DNA from: Bacillota bacterium
GTDB taxonomy: Bacteria > Bacillota_E > Sulfobacillia > Sulfobacillales > Sulfobacillaceae
DNA length: 6,450 nucleotides
Assembly (NCBI GenBank): GCA_021820645.1
Contig: JAKADJ010000134.1
Span: forward strand, 1 to 6,450
Direction of reading: 5' to 3'
Part shown: piece after piece, positions 1 through 5,830 of the stretch
Position numbering within the stretch: position 1 is the stretch's first letter
Layout of the letters: each line of letters begins with the position of its first letter
Notes under the pieces: generated by a model
Seen by the model: the letters and a program-made list of their open reading frames with translations, nothing else
The model's database searches: none
What the model was told of the DNA's origin: nothing
Program-made: the position numbers and the translations under genes

Positions 1-24
1 AGAAGCCAAAAATCTTGGGCATGG

Positions 25-50
25 TGACATTTAATAGGATCCCAATCGTC
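25..50 (+). promoter_or_regulatory. candidate ECF-type promoter of the sigma factor gene
   Basis: TGACAT (25-30) and CGTC (47-50) are separated by 16 bases. This resembles the layout of promoters read by ECF sigma factors (a TGAAAC-like -35 and a CGT-containing -10, as for SigW-type factors). It sits just upstream of the sigma factor gene, as expected for autoregulation. Transcription would start near 57, leaving a short leader just ahead of the GGAGG at 60-64. No good housekeeping promoter is visible in the 73 bases available, but a promoter further upstream, outside the window, cannot be excluded. Confidence 0.3.
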
Positions 51-73
51 AATAGTGATGGAGGCTTCAATGG

Positions 74-586
74 ATGAGTGAATGGCCTGACCAAGAATGG
101 ATTACGGGATGGGTCGAGACGTGGGGCGATCGGATGACCCAGTTCGCCATGGGTTTGGTCAAAGACTCCATGATGGCGCAAGACGTGGTTCAAGAAGCAT
201 TCCTACGCCTTTACCGCTGGCATCAGAGGCATCCCGCGCAAGATGTGGAAGTAGGATGGCTGTATGCGGTGACACGCAATTTGGCTTATGACGCCCTTAG
301 AGATAAGAAACGTAGGCCCATCATCATGGAAGAAGCCATTGAGATCGAGCGCTTTAGTGACAACTCTCAGGCGACGCCAAACGAGACGGAGGCCTTGGCA
401 TCGGCGGTTTTCGAGGTGCTGGAAAACCTGGACGCGGCGGATCGGGAATGCCTCACCTTATTCTATTATGCCGACTTCTCCACCAAAGAGATTGCCAAGC
501 GTTTAAAACTGTCGGAAGGTAGCGTCCGAACCCGGCTCTACCGCGCTCGATTACGATTTAAGGAATTATGGGGGGAGCACTCCTGA
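74..586 (+). CDS. RNA polymerase sigma factor, ECF subfamily (sigma-70 family)
   Basis: This 170-residue protein has the two-domain layout and length of ECF sigma factors. The sigma-2 region spans about residues 15-82 and includes the core-binding and -10-reading helix (DVVQEAFLRLYRW, 37-49), followed by WLYAVTRNLAYDALR (62-76). An acidic linker (about 84-112) leads to the sigma-4 region (about 113-166), with a helix-turn-helix STKEIAKRLKLSEGSVRTRL (136-155) for -35 recognition. It would direct core RNA polymerase to a small stress or envelope regulon. The start at ATG 74 is preceded by GGAGG (60-64) with 9 bases between. A competing ATG at 70 opens only a three-codon frame (M-D-E-stop). The stop codon overlaps the start of the next gene (TGATG), so the two are almost certainly co-transcribed and translationally coupled. 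Which ECF group it belongs to and what signal it answers cannot be told from sequence alone. Confidence 0.93.
   Translation: MSEWPDQEWITGWVETWGDRMTQFAMGLVKDSMMAQDVVQEAFLRLYRWHQRHPAQDVEVGWLYAVTRNLAYDALRDKKRRPIIMEEAIEIERFSDNSQATPNETEALASAVFEVLENLDAADRECLTLFYYADFSTKEIAKRLKLSEGSVRTRLYRARLRFKELWGEHS
571..577 (+). promoter_or_regulatory. ribosome binding site that fixes the anti-sigma start at 586
   Basis: GGGGGAG lies inside the end of the sigma gene, 8 bases before ATG 586. The alternative upstream ATG at 568 has only AGGA three bases ahead of it, which is too close for good initiation. The later start therefore fits better and produces the TGATG stop/start overlap typical of coupled genes. Confidence 0.7.
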
Positions 587-1359
587 TGGACCACGAGACG
601 ATATCGGAACGCTTTGACGAAGAGGAAATGCGCACGTGGTTCGAGCAGAATGGCCCCGGATGCCTGGCCAAGACAGTGCGCTTTGACCGCGATCGCTTTT
701 TTAGTCAGCCGGCGCCCCCTCGTCTCAGTCGGCGCTGGTTGGAGTGGGGGAGCGCAGCGGTCCTGATCTTGAGCCTCGTAGGAGGGGCGCACTTTCTGAC
801 TTTTCGGGCGCATGGTTCGACGGCGTCGGCAAGCGGGAGCGCTCGGCAGTTTGGTCCGGAAGAGAACCCGTATTTGCACTCGGCGGCCGTGGCGGCACCT
901 AAGCCGGCAGCTGCCGGGGCCGCAAACGCACCAGCATTTGCCCCTAGTAGGTCGGCAGTGGCTACCACAGAATACAAGAATCCTCCATTTCATTTCTCTC
1001 TGGCCGTACCGACGTTTATGGTCCGGTTCGGCGTGTTATCGCAAAGTGGAGCCACTTGGTTTAGTCTTCATCCTCTGGCCGAGGTACGCGCACACGGACA
1101 AACCAATCGCAACAGGACTACGGTTTCGTCCTGGATTGCCCAGTTAGGTCCTGAAACTTTGTTGCAACAGGGCACCAACTGGGTCTTATCTTCCCGTGTC
1201 CATGTGGTGAATGGAGTAAAGACCCTTACCGAGGAAAAGATTTTTATTGGATCGCGAACCGAAGATGTCCTAGAGATCCAGTACCCGCTGCGAGACCAGA
1301 GTCAAGATCGGGGGTGGGCCCAGGCGATTTTGCAATCCTTTATCCCGGGTCCCTTGTAA
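586..1359 (+). CDS. membrane-anchored putative anti-sigma factor with extracytoplasmic domain
   Basis: The role is assigned from position: the gene overlaps the ECF sigma gene by one base (TGATG). From ATG 586 it encodes 257 residues. Residues 1-54 are charged and presumably cytoplasmic, where a sigma-binding segment would lie. One transmembrane helix follows at about 55-73 (GSAAVLILSLVGGAHFLTF). A low-complexity Ala/Pro/Ser linker spans about 77-127, and a folded outer domain about 130-257 starts with NPPFHFSLAVPTF and ends WAQAILQSF. That beginning and end are reminiscent of PsbP/LpqN-like sensor or lipoprotein domains, which is a loose resemblance only. There is no HxxxCxxC zinc anti-sigma motif, and the only Cys is at 26. 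It would hold the sigma factor at the membrane until a signal outside the membrane releases it. The alternative is a membrane target of the sigma factor that is merely co-expressed. The predicted topology is solid; the anti-sigma function is inference. Confidence 0.75.
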   Translation: MDHETISERFDEEEMRTWFEQNGPGCLAKTVRFDRDRFFSQPAPPRLSRRWLEWGSAAVLILSLVGGAHFLTFRAHGSTASASGSARQFGPEENPYLHSAAVAAPKPAAAGAANAPAFAPSRSAVATTEYKNPPFHFSLAVPTFMVRFGVLSQSGATWFSLHPLAEVRAHGQTNRNRTTVSSWIAQLGPETLLQQGTNWVLSSRVHVVNGVKTLTEEKIFIGSRTEDVLEIQYPLRDQSQDRGWAQAILQSFIPGPL

Positions 1360-1364
1360 CGGGC

Positions 1365-1661
1365 CTAGACATATTGGGGTGGAGTGCCAGGCCCTATGAC
1401 GGTAAGCGCTTCACCAAGCGTCTCTAGCACGTCTTGGACGGCACCCAATCCGACCCACGCAGGCTCTTTTAGCCAGTTCTCCAGAGTTTGGTAGAGGCGC
1501 CGCAACGAATCCAGCGCCGCATAGGGTAAGGGAGCTTCCTGCAACTGCTGTAGGGTGAGATAGGTGGGCCGGAGATTTTCGGCTGGCATTTGCGCCGGGC
1601 GGGACGCCAACAAGGATTTCAAATAGGTCACCTGATTTGCTAGCAGATCGCGTGTGTGCAT
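1365..1661 (-). CDS. hypothetical protein, 98 residues, soluble and mostly helical
   Basis: I do not recognise this protein. The frame stays open upstream to 1823, but the start at ATG 1661 is favoured: it has GAGGTGG (1674-1668) six bases ahead, and a longer reading would overlap the end of topB. The 98-residue product begins MHTRDLLANQVTYLKSLLAS. It is Leu-rich with amphipathic helices (about 3-20, 36-64 and 70-89) and ends in a Pro-rich tail. There is no membrane segment, no Cys and no known motif. It lies 61 bp downstream of topB on the same strand, so it may be read from the topB transcript. A functional link to the topoisomerase is possible but unproven. Its 3' end is only 5 bp from the 3' end of the convergent anti-sigma gene. 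Confidence 0.65.
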   Translation of the reverse strand: MHTRDLLANQVTYLKSLLASRPAQMPAENLRPTYLTLQQLQEAPLPYAALDSLRRLYQTLENWLKEPAWVGLGAVQDVLETLGEALTVIGPGTPPQYV

Positions 1662-1667
1662 GCAAAA

Positions 1668-1674
1668 CCACCTC
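1668..1674 (-). promoter_or_regulatory. ribosome binding site fixing the start of the 98-residue gene
   Basis: On the minus strand GAGGTGG is followed by TTTTGC and then ATG (1661-1659), an ideal 6-base spacing. No comparable site precedes the upstream in-frame starts, which lie partly inside topB. Confidence 0.65.
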
Positions 1675-1695
1675 ATCACATTGTCTTCGTGATGA
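1673..1695 (-). repeat. inverted repeat abutting the ribosome binding site
   Basis: TCATCAC (plus 1673-1679) and GTGATGA (1689-1695) form a perfect 7-bp stem with a 9-base loop in the gap between topB and the 98-residue gene. On the minus-strand RNA the stem ends within the first two bases of the GAGGTGG ribosome binding site. No U-run follows, so it is not an intrinsic terminator. It might tune translation of the downstream gene, or be chance. Confidence 0.4.
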
Positions 1696-1722
1696 CTATA
1701 ACGTCGGCATGTTGCAAAAATG

Positions 1723-3828
1723 TTACATGGCATTCCGTCTTCTAGGCTTGCTGGTGGGATCTTTAGGCCCGGCAAAAACAAACTCCACCTTACCTGTGGT
1801 TGGATCCAGACGTAGTTTGGCACTAAAGGATTTTCCGGCCTTACTCTTAAAGCCTTTTAAGAGAGCGGTGGTCTTGCCCGTCAACAGGGTTTTGACCTGA
1901 TTCTCGGTTAGTTTTTTCCCCGCGATTTGGCGCCAAATCGTAAAGCTACACCCTTCACGCCAGCGGCTACATCCATAGCCTTTGGTGCCCGCAATGACTT
2001 GACCGCCGCGACATAAGGGGCAAAGCCCGAGGTCGCTCGTGATGACCTGGGCTGGCTGTTGTTTAGCTTTTTCGACTATCTCTTGGGTGTAAAGCCGAAT
2101 ATCGCGAAGAAATAGGGCCGAGTCGTCTTTCCCTTCGGCAATGGCCTCCAATCGCGCCTCCCAGTTGCCGGTCATATCTGGGTTCTGGATATCCTCAGGC
2201 ACGACACTTAACAGTGCTTGTCCTTTCTCCGTCGAGATAAGCGTTTTTTTCATGCGTTCGATGTAGTCGCGAGTGAGCAGTATCTCGACGATACGGGCCC
2301 GCGTGGCCGGTGTCCCGAGGCCGAATTTTTCCATCAATGCCAAGAGGCTGGCATCATTCAGGGCCGGCGGAGCTTTGGTTTCTTTGCTTTGCACTTCGCC
2401 ATGCTTGATGGCCACTTTTTGGTTTGTCTTAAGACCTGGGGGGATCTTGGTCGCGCTCGTGGCATTGGCATCCGTTGAGTCATCGTCCTTGTCTTCGGGG
2501 AGCACGGTGAGTGCAAGTCGCCATCCCGGTACAAGGACCGCGGTGCCCCGGGTTTGGAAGTTTTCGGTATCCACTGCGGTCATGACCACGGTACGCTCAT
2601 CGGTGCCAGGGGGCATCAGACTGGCAATGAAGCGCCGTGCGATCAAGTCGAAAATTTTGGCGTCCCGTTCCGATAGATTTCTTGGCAAAGTACCCGTTGG
2701 AATCATGGCATAATGACCAGCTGTGGCGACCTTGGCCTCGTTAACCAGTCTTTTGATGGGTAGCGGGTTAGGTAGGCTTTCGGCCAGCCCACGATAGGCA
2801 CTGGAGGCAAGAAGACCTTGTAGTCGACTTTTAAAGCTGGATGCAATGGCTTGGGTCACATGGCGCGCGTCAGTTCTGGGGTAACTAATGAGGTGCTTTT
2901 CGTACAGGGACTGGGCACCGTCTAATGTCTGCTGGGCAGTCAGACCAAAGCGCCGATTAGCTTCTTTTTGCAGGTCATTCAGCGAAAAGAGTAGAGGCGG
3001 GTGCACCGTGACCCGTTTTTTCTCGATGGATCGGACCACGCCATCAGAAGCACTACGAATTTTTGCGGCGACTGCCTCCGCTTCCTCGCGGTTCGTAAAA
3101 CGATCGAGATGCTCTTGGCCCTGGCTACGAACCCAAATCCCGAGATACTCCCCCTGTTCGGCACGAAACGTCACGGCTAGTTGCCAGTAGGGGGTGGGGG
3201 TGAACGCTTTTATTGCCTGGTCGCGATCGACAATGAGTCGTAGGGTCGGGGTTTGCACCCGACCGACCGACAAAGCGCCTTGTCCGCGTTGACCGTGGCG
3301 GAGTGTAAAGGCTCGAGTGGCATTGAGGCCGACTAACCAGTCGGCTTGACTACGGGCTTGAGCCGCCTCCGCCAACGCATCATACTGGGCCCATGGTTTT
3401 GCGTTCGCTAAGGCGGTTTGGATACCCGCCACGGTATTTTCTGAGAGCCAAAGACGCTTGACGGGCACCGACACCGAAGCCCATGCGTAAATGTAGCGAA
3501 AGATAAGCTCGCCTTCGCGATCGGCATCGGTTGCGCACAAGATGAGGTCGCTTGCCTTCATCAACTTGGTAATCAGGCGCAATTGCTTTAAGGTCTTGGA
3601 TACAGGAGCTAGCTGAAACGTCGTCGGCAACATAGGGAGGTTCTCAAAGGTCCACCGCTTCCAATTGGCGTCATACGCCTCGGGATTGGCTAACGTCACG
3701 AGGTGGCCAAAGCCCCAGGTAATGGTGTGGTTTCCCACTGTAAGATACCCATCGTGGGCCGTGATGGGGTTATTTAAGGCGTGGGCGATATCGCGTCCTA
3801 CAGAAGGCTTTTCGGTCACAATGAGCAC
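1723..3828 (-). CDS. topB: DNA topoisomerase III (type IA)
   Basis: This 701-residue enzyme cuts and passes single DNA strands, relaxing negative supercoils and unlinking precatenanes or recombination intermediates in the cytoplasm. The N-terminal Toprim domain (about 1-145) has the catalytic Glu7 in IVTEKPSVGRD and the metal-binding DADRE (D101, D103, E105). The core carries SVGRVQTPTL (187-196), the active-site Tyr316 with Arg318 in SYPRTD, GHYAMIPTG (371-379, matching the family's HHAIIPT motif) and GLGTPATRA (503-511). The C-terminus has one four-Cys zinc finger (C603, C606, C620, C627) and then a Toprim-associated C-terminal repeat (about 633-687) with a basic tail. Length and layout fit Bacillota TopB (about 700-730) rather than TopA. 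All catalytic residues are present, so it should be active. Translation starts at GTG (3828-3826), with GAGGAG (3842-3837) eight bases ahead. The 98-residue gene follows downstream, and the membrane-protein gene is divergent on the other side. Confidence 0.96.
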   Translation of the reverse strand: MLIVTEKPSVGRDIAHALNNPITAHDGYLTVGNHTITWGFGHLVTLANPEAYDANWKRWTFENLPMLPTTFQLAPVSKTLKQLRLITKLMKASDLILCATDADREGELIFRYIYAWASVSVPVKRLWLSENTVAGIQTALANAKPWAQYDALAEAAQARSQADWLVGLNATRAFTLRHGQRGQGALSVGRVQTPTLRLIVDRDQAIKAFTPTPYWQLAVTFRAEQGEYLGIWVRSQGQEHLDRFTNREEAEAVAAKIRSASDGVVRSIEKKRVTVHPPLLFSLNDLQKEANRRFGLTAQQTLDGAQSLYEKHLISYPRTDARHVTQAIASSFKSRLQGLLASSAYRGLAESLPNPLPIKRLVNEAKVATAGHYAMIPTGTLPRNLSERDAKIFDLIARRFIASLMPPGTDERTVVMTAVDTENFQTRGTAVLVPGWRLALTVLPEDKDDDSTDANATSATKIPPGLKTNQKVAIKHGEVQSKETKAPPALNDASLLALMEKFGLGTPATRARIVEILLTRDYIERMKKTLISTEKGQALLSVVPEDIQNPDMTGNWEARLEAIAEGKDDSALFLRDIRLYTQEIVEKAKQQPAQVITSDLGLCPLCRGGQVIAGTKGYGCSRWREGCSFTIWRQIAGKKLTENQVKTLLTGKTTALLKGFKSKAGKSFSAKLRLDPTTGKVEFVFAGPKDPTSKPRRRNAM

Positions 3829-3925
3829 AGAGCCGTCTCCTCAACCTCGATTGATGCCCTCAAACGCTTTATGCATCGTTAAAAGAATCCTACCATCAGC
3901 ACACGTGCCGTGGCTACTACTTGAC

Positions 3926-3956
3926 CGGGGGAGAGCACATCCAATGTTTGCCCCCG
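3926..3956. repeat. inverted repeat overlapping the -35 box, possible operator
   Basis: CGGGGG (3926-3931) and CCCCCG (3951-3956) are perfect 6-base arms 19 bases apart. The right arm covers most of the TTGCCC -35 box of the membrane-protein promoter. The element lies upstream of the expected transcript start, so it would act as DNA (an operator) rather than as RNA for that gene. In G/C-rich arms of this length chance is a real alternative. Confidence 0.3.
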
Positions 3957-3977
3957 CGAAGTATCTCTCTGTATAAT
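3948..3977 (+). promoter_or_regulatory. housekeeping (sigma-A type) promoter for the 370-residue membrane protein
   Basis: TTGCCC (3948-3953) and a perfect TATAAT (3972-3977) are separated by 18 bases. The expected transcript start is near 3984, giving a leader of about 30 bases that contains AGGAGGTG. This is the clearest promoter in the window. The rest of the 185-bp gap to topB (3829-4014) shows no convincing promoter on the minus strand for topB, although one should exist there. Confidence 0.75.
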
Positions 3978-4000
3978 GCGGGTGGGTTGACCTATTGTGT

Positions 4001-4008
4001 AGGAGGTG
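4001..4008 (+). promoter_or_regulatory. ribosome binding site selecting ATG 4015
   Basis: AGGAGGTG is a near-perfect anti-16S match ending 6 bases before ATG 4015. An in-frame GTG at 4006 lies inside this site and so cannot be the start it serves. ATG 4021 is 12 bases away, further than usual. Confidence 0.75.
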
Positions 4009-4014
4009 GCACTG

Positions 4015-5127
4015 ATGGATATGAGCAACCATCCTACCGCCCTTATCCTCTGGCACTTTTACGGCACGTTACTCAAAGAGTTAGTGGTCCTGCTGCTCAT
4101 TCTCGGCGGGTCTCTCTGGTGGCGTCGATATCACCAATCTATGAATAAGCCACCAACCAACGGCGAGCCTTCTATCCTAGCCCGTCGGATCCTGTATTGG
4201 GGATTTGGGGGACTTTGGATCTTAGCGGGCCTTTTGCAAGCTCAGCCCGCCATGAGTACGGAATTTGCTCCCCATTATTTAGTGCCTAATTTGAACGGGC
4301 AGCCGTTTTGGCTATTCAAGCTCATGGAATCAGGGGTTGTGCTCTGGGCGCGGCACCCGATCTTTTGGGACACGGTGGCCGTCTGGTTGCAGTTGGGCAT
4401 CGGTGTCGCGGTGATATGGGGACGCGAAAAACGTCTGGGCCGTGTCGCCCTTTGGGTAGCCATGGCCTGGGCGTTTTGGGTGTGGGTGATGGGAGAAGGA
4501 ATTGGCGGACTTTTGATTCCCGGAGAGAATAGTTGGCTCGCGGGCGCACCGGGCGCCGCTTTATTGTATGGTTTAGCGTCAGGATTACTTTTGATTCCGG
4601 TGCAAAAGTTCACGGTGCCACGGGTAAAACGCAGGATTGCTCGGGGATTTAGCTTCTTATGGGGGCTGCTGTTGCTGCTCCAACTCTGGCCGCGTGATGG
4701 ATATTGGACCGGGCAAGTTCTGGCCAGTGCCACCTTAAGCATGGCCAAAATGCCGCAACCCGCTTGGATTTCGGCTCCGGTCTATGCGACCGCCGGCCTT
4801 ATGGCAAAGCACCCCGCGTTGATTAATGCGCTAGTCGTGTTGGCTTTGGCGCTATTGACAATTTGGTGGGCCATACGACCCGGACGTGCCGTGGCCTGGA
4901 CCACGGCATGCTGGGTGGTTCTGACCTGGGCTCTTTGCCAGGATTACGGGGTTCTTGGGGGGTTGGCGACCGATCCCAATACCGGGTTGCCGGTATTGAT
5001 TTTCACTTTCACATTTCTGTCGTTACGGAGCGGAAGCAGACCGGGGCGGGAGCCGTATGCTTTAGGTGCCAATAAGGGCGACAGGATCCCGATGTTAAAG
5101 CCCGAAGCGATGATGGATGGGGATTAG
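4015..5127 (+). CDS. multi-pass integral membrane protein, uncharacterised family
   Basis: This 370-residue, Trp- and Leu-rich protein has about eight or nine predicted transmembrane segments (roughly 10-36, 59-76, 100-112, 116-136, 144-160, 176-195, 210-226, 267-287, 294-311, 322-337). Marks worth noting are LLQAQPAM (73-80), GEGIGGLL (160-167), GAPGAALLYG (177-186), and QDYGVLGGLATDPNTG (309-324). From memory these resemble conserved stretches of uncharacterised actinobacterial membrane proteins (ALQLQP, GEGxGG, GAPGAxLLYA, ATDPNxG), which have no assigned function that I know. Two halves look homologous: about 59-167 and 209-317 each contain a GLL/LLLQ-x-x-P element, a QPxW element, an A-R/K-HP element, and a W...R helix pair ending in GGL. 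The gene has its own strong promoter and ribosome binding site and is divergent from topB. The tail 338-370 is polar. Transporter, electron-transfer or scaffold roles all remain possible. Confidence 0.85.
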   Translation: MDMSNHPTALILWHFYGTLLKELVVLLLILGGSLWWRRYHQSMNKPPTNGEPSILARRILYWGFGGLWILAGLLQAQPAMSTEFAPHYLVPNLNGQPFWLFKLMESGVVLWARHPIFWDTVAVWLQLGIGVAVIWGREKRLGRVALWVAMAWAFWVWVMGEGIGGLLIPGENSWLAGAPGAALLYGLASGLLLIPVQKFTVPRVKRRIARGFSFLWGLLLLLQLWPRDGYWTGQVLASATLSMAKMPQPAWISAPVYATAGLMAKHPALINALVVLALALLTIWWAIRPGRAVAWTTACWVVLTWALCQDYGVLGGLATDPNTGLPVLIFTFTFLSLRSGSRPGREPYALGANKGDRIPMLKPEAMMDGD

Positions 5128-5136
5128 AGGGCCATA

Positions 5137-5203
5137 CATTGGGTCATGACACGGCCAATTATGATGGGCACCGTAGCAAATGCACTCGTAATTGGTCATT
5201 GTC
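5137..5203 (+). repeat. cluster of related inverted and direct repeats before the small-protein gene
   Basis: Three related copies of an ATTGG(N)TCAT-like element occur. ATTGGGTCATGAC (5138-5150) contains the perfect palindrome GTCATGAC. GGCCAATTATGAT (5153-5165) is inverted. TAATTGGTCATTGTC (5189-5203) is direct again. GGCCAATTA and TAATTGGTC can form a 9-pair stem (one G-U) with a 27-base loop, extended by GACA (5148-5151) with TGTC (5200-5203). ATTGG (5138-5142) can pair instead with CCAAT (5155-5159), so the two stems exclude each other. No clean U-run follows, so a simple terminator for the upstream membrane gene is not well supported. It could be a multi-copy operator or a leader structure. 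Confidence 0.4.
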
Positions 5204-5205
5204 TC

Positions 5206-5234
5206 TTGTGCAGGAATCTAGAATCTCCTATGCT
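5206..5234 (+). promoter_or_regulatory. weak candidate promoter for the 32-residue protein gene
   Basis: TTGTGC (5206-5211) and TATGCT (5229-5234) are 17 bases apart. The -35 matches consensus only in TTG and the -10 in four of six positions. It lies directly downstream of the repeat cluster and about 55 bases before the small gene, which is the position expected for a regulated promoter. Confidence 0.3.
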
Positions 5235-5290
5235 TAATATTGGGACCGGATTCCCAAAACAATGGAAACGGGATGAGAGGAGGGTTCTGA

Positions 5291-5389
5291 ATGGGGTTTG
5301 TGGAGACGGTTTTCTTGACGGCGGTGCCACTCTTCGTCGTGGTCATCGTGGTCTTGTCTATAGCTTTGTTGAGAGATTATCAATTCTAG
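5291..5389 (+). CDS. small single-pass membrane protein, 32 residues
   Basis: This gene is too short for routine gene finding. The start is well supported: AGGAGGG (5278-5284) ends six bases before ATG 5291, and the frame closes at TAG 5387-5389. The product starts MGFVETVFLTAVPLFVV and continues as an unbroken hydrophobic run to about residue 27, ending LLRDYQF. It is therefore essentially one transmembrane helix with a short tail, and the Arg at 28 suggests that the C-terminus faces the cytoplasm. Size and form recall accessory subunits such as KdpF or the small subunits of cytochrome oxidases, but no KdpA or oxidase gene is next to it, so this is analogy only. Its stop codon directly abuts the stop codon of the opposing small gene. 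Confidence 0.6.
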   Translation: MGFVETVFLTAVPLFVVVIVVLSIALLRDYQF

Positions 5390-5497
5390 TCACTCGTCGT
5401 CGCGGGCATGTCCGTGTTTACGCTCCCCGACTCCTACAATGACCACGAGCACGAGGGCAGCTAGGAAGATGAGGCCGGCAACGAGTGTGAAATTCAT
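5390..5497 (-). CDS. small single-pass membrane protein, 35 residues
   Basis: AAGGAG (5510-5505 on the minus strand) lies seven bases before ATG 5497, a very good initiation site. The longer in-frame start at 5593 would run through the intergenic region and has no better site. The product has a short N-terminus (MNFT), one hydrophobic helix at about 5-24 (LVAGLIFLAALVLVVIVGVG), and a charged tail ERKHGHARDDE. The positively charged part after the helix suggests a cytoplasmic C-terminus; the two His could bind metal but nothing proves it. It is convergent with the 32-residue gene with zero bases between the stop codons, and divergent from the gene at 5592. No function is recognised. Confidence 0.6.
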   Translation of the reverse strand: MNFTLVAGLIFLAALVLVVIVGVGERKHGHARDDE

Positions 5498-5543
5498 TAC
5501 GACACTCCTTTTGGCGCAGGGCACCGAGATTTGGGTGTCCCTT

Positions 5544-5549
5544 ATTGTA
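5544..5549 (-). promoter_or_regulatory. candidate -10 element for the 35-residue gene
   Basis: On the minus strand TACAAT (5549-5544) matches TATAAT in five of six positions and lies about 47 bases before the start codon at 5497. No good -35 is seen at 16-18 bases upstream (the hexamer there is CGTCAT), so the call is weak. The remaining divergent gap (5498-5591) shows no clear promoter for the plus-strand gene. Confidence 0.25.
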
Positions 5550-5591
5550 ACCGAAACGGGTGGGGAATGACGAGAAGCAAAGGGGTCCGTC

Positions 5592-5825
5592 ATGAGTTAT
5601 TTGGTGTGGACGTATTTAGGGTTACTGGCATCGTCGGTGAGTGGTGCGTTTTTGTTTTTTGGGTTTGCGCTATTTGGACCACCAAAGCGCCGGTCGACAA
5701 AATCCGGGACTTTGGCCCTCGCGCGAAAAACCTTGCCATTTCGGTGGGTTAGCTTGCATGTGGTGTTGGCTACTATCACGTTAGGCCTCTTTACCGCGAC
5801 GATCTTTGCAGGACATCTTCCCTAG
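5592..5825 (+). CDS. small two-helix membrane protein, 77 residues
   Basis: AAAGGGG (5579-5585) stands six bases before ATG 5592. The 77-residue product has a first transmembrane helix at about 4-28, a basic loop at about 30-51 (PPKRRSTK, then ARKTLPFRW) presumably in the cytoplasm, and a second helix at about 53-72 with His56 in SLHVVLATITLGLF, then a short end AGHLP. Both termini should therefore face outward. The next gene encodes a protein of the same layout with a similar L-H-x-V-x-A-x-x-T stretch. The two look like distant relatives and may associate. A His buried in a helix could be a heme or metal ligand, but with one His per protein this is only a suggestion. No family is recognised. 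Confidence 0.75.
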   Translation: MSYLVWTYLGLLASSVSGAFLFFGFALFGPPKRRSTKSGTLALARKTLPFRWVSLHVVLATITLGLFTATIFAGHLP

Positions 5826-5830
5826 GATGA

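Noticed and set aside
538..993. Minus-strand frame of 151 codons opposite the sigma and anti-sigma genes
   Set aside because: It is antisense to two well-supported genes, and its Arg/Cys-rich composition is typical of a shadow frame.
1361..1394. Inverted repeat GGGCCT/AGGCCC at the convergent gene ends, as a bidirectional terminator
   Set aside because: The stem is only 6 bp with a 22-base loop, and no T-run follows on either strand. It also lies mostly inside the 98-residue gene.
3921..3949. TTGACC (3921-3926) as the -35 of a second plus-strand promoter
   Set aside because: The hexamer 17 bases downstream (ATGTTT) is not a credible -10. The TTGCCC/TATAAT pair is far better.
3841..4056. Minus-strand frame of 71 codons upstream of topB
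   Set aside because: It runs antisense through the strong promoter and start of the 370-residue gene, has no ribosome binding site, and its protein shows no recognisable features.
4275..4748. Minus-strand frame of 157 codons inside the membrane-protein gene
   Set aside because: It is the antisense shadow of hydrophobic codons, Pro/Thr/Ser-rich, with no ribosome binding site or domain.
5291..5389. Calling the 32-residue protein KdpF or a cytochrome oxidase accessory subunit
   Set aside because: Only size and hydrophobicity match. No kdpA or oxidase gene is adjacent in the window, and no diagnostic residues are seen.
5146..5442. Open frame of 98 codons on the plus strand
   Set aside because: It has no ribosome binding site, overlaps both small genes in another frame, and encodes an Arg-rich low-quality product with no domain. 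It also starts inside the GTCATGAC palindrome.
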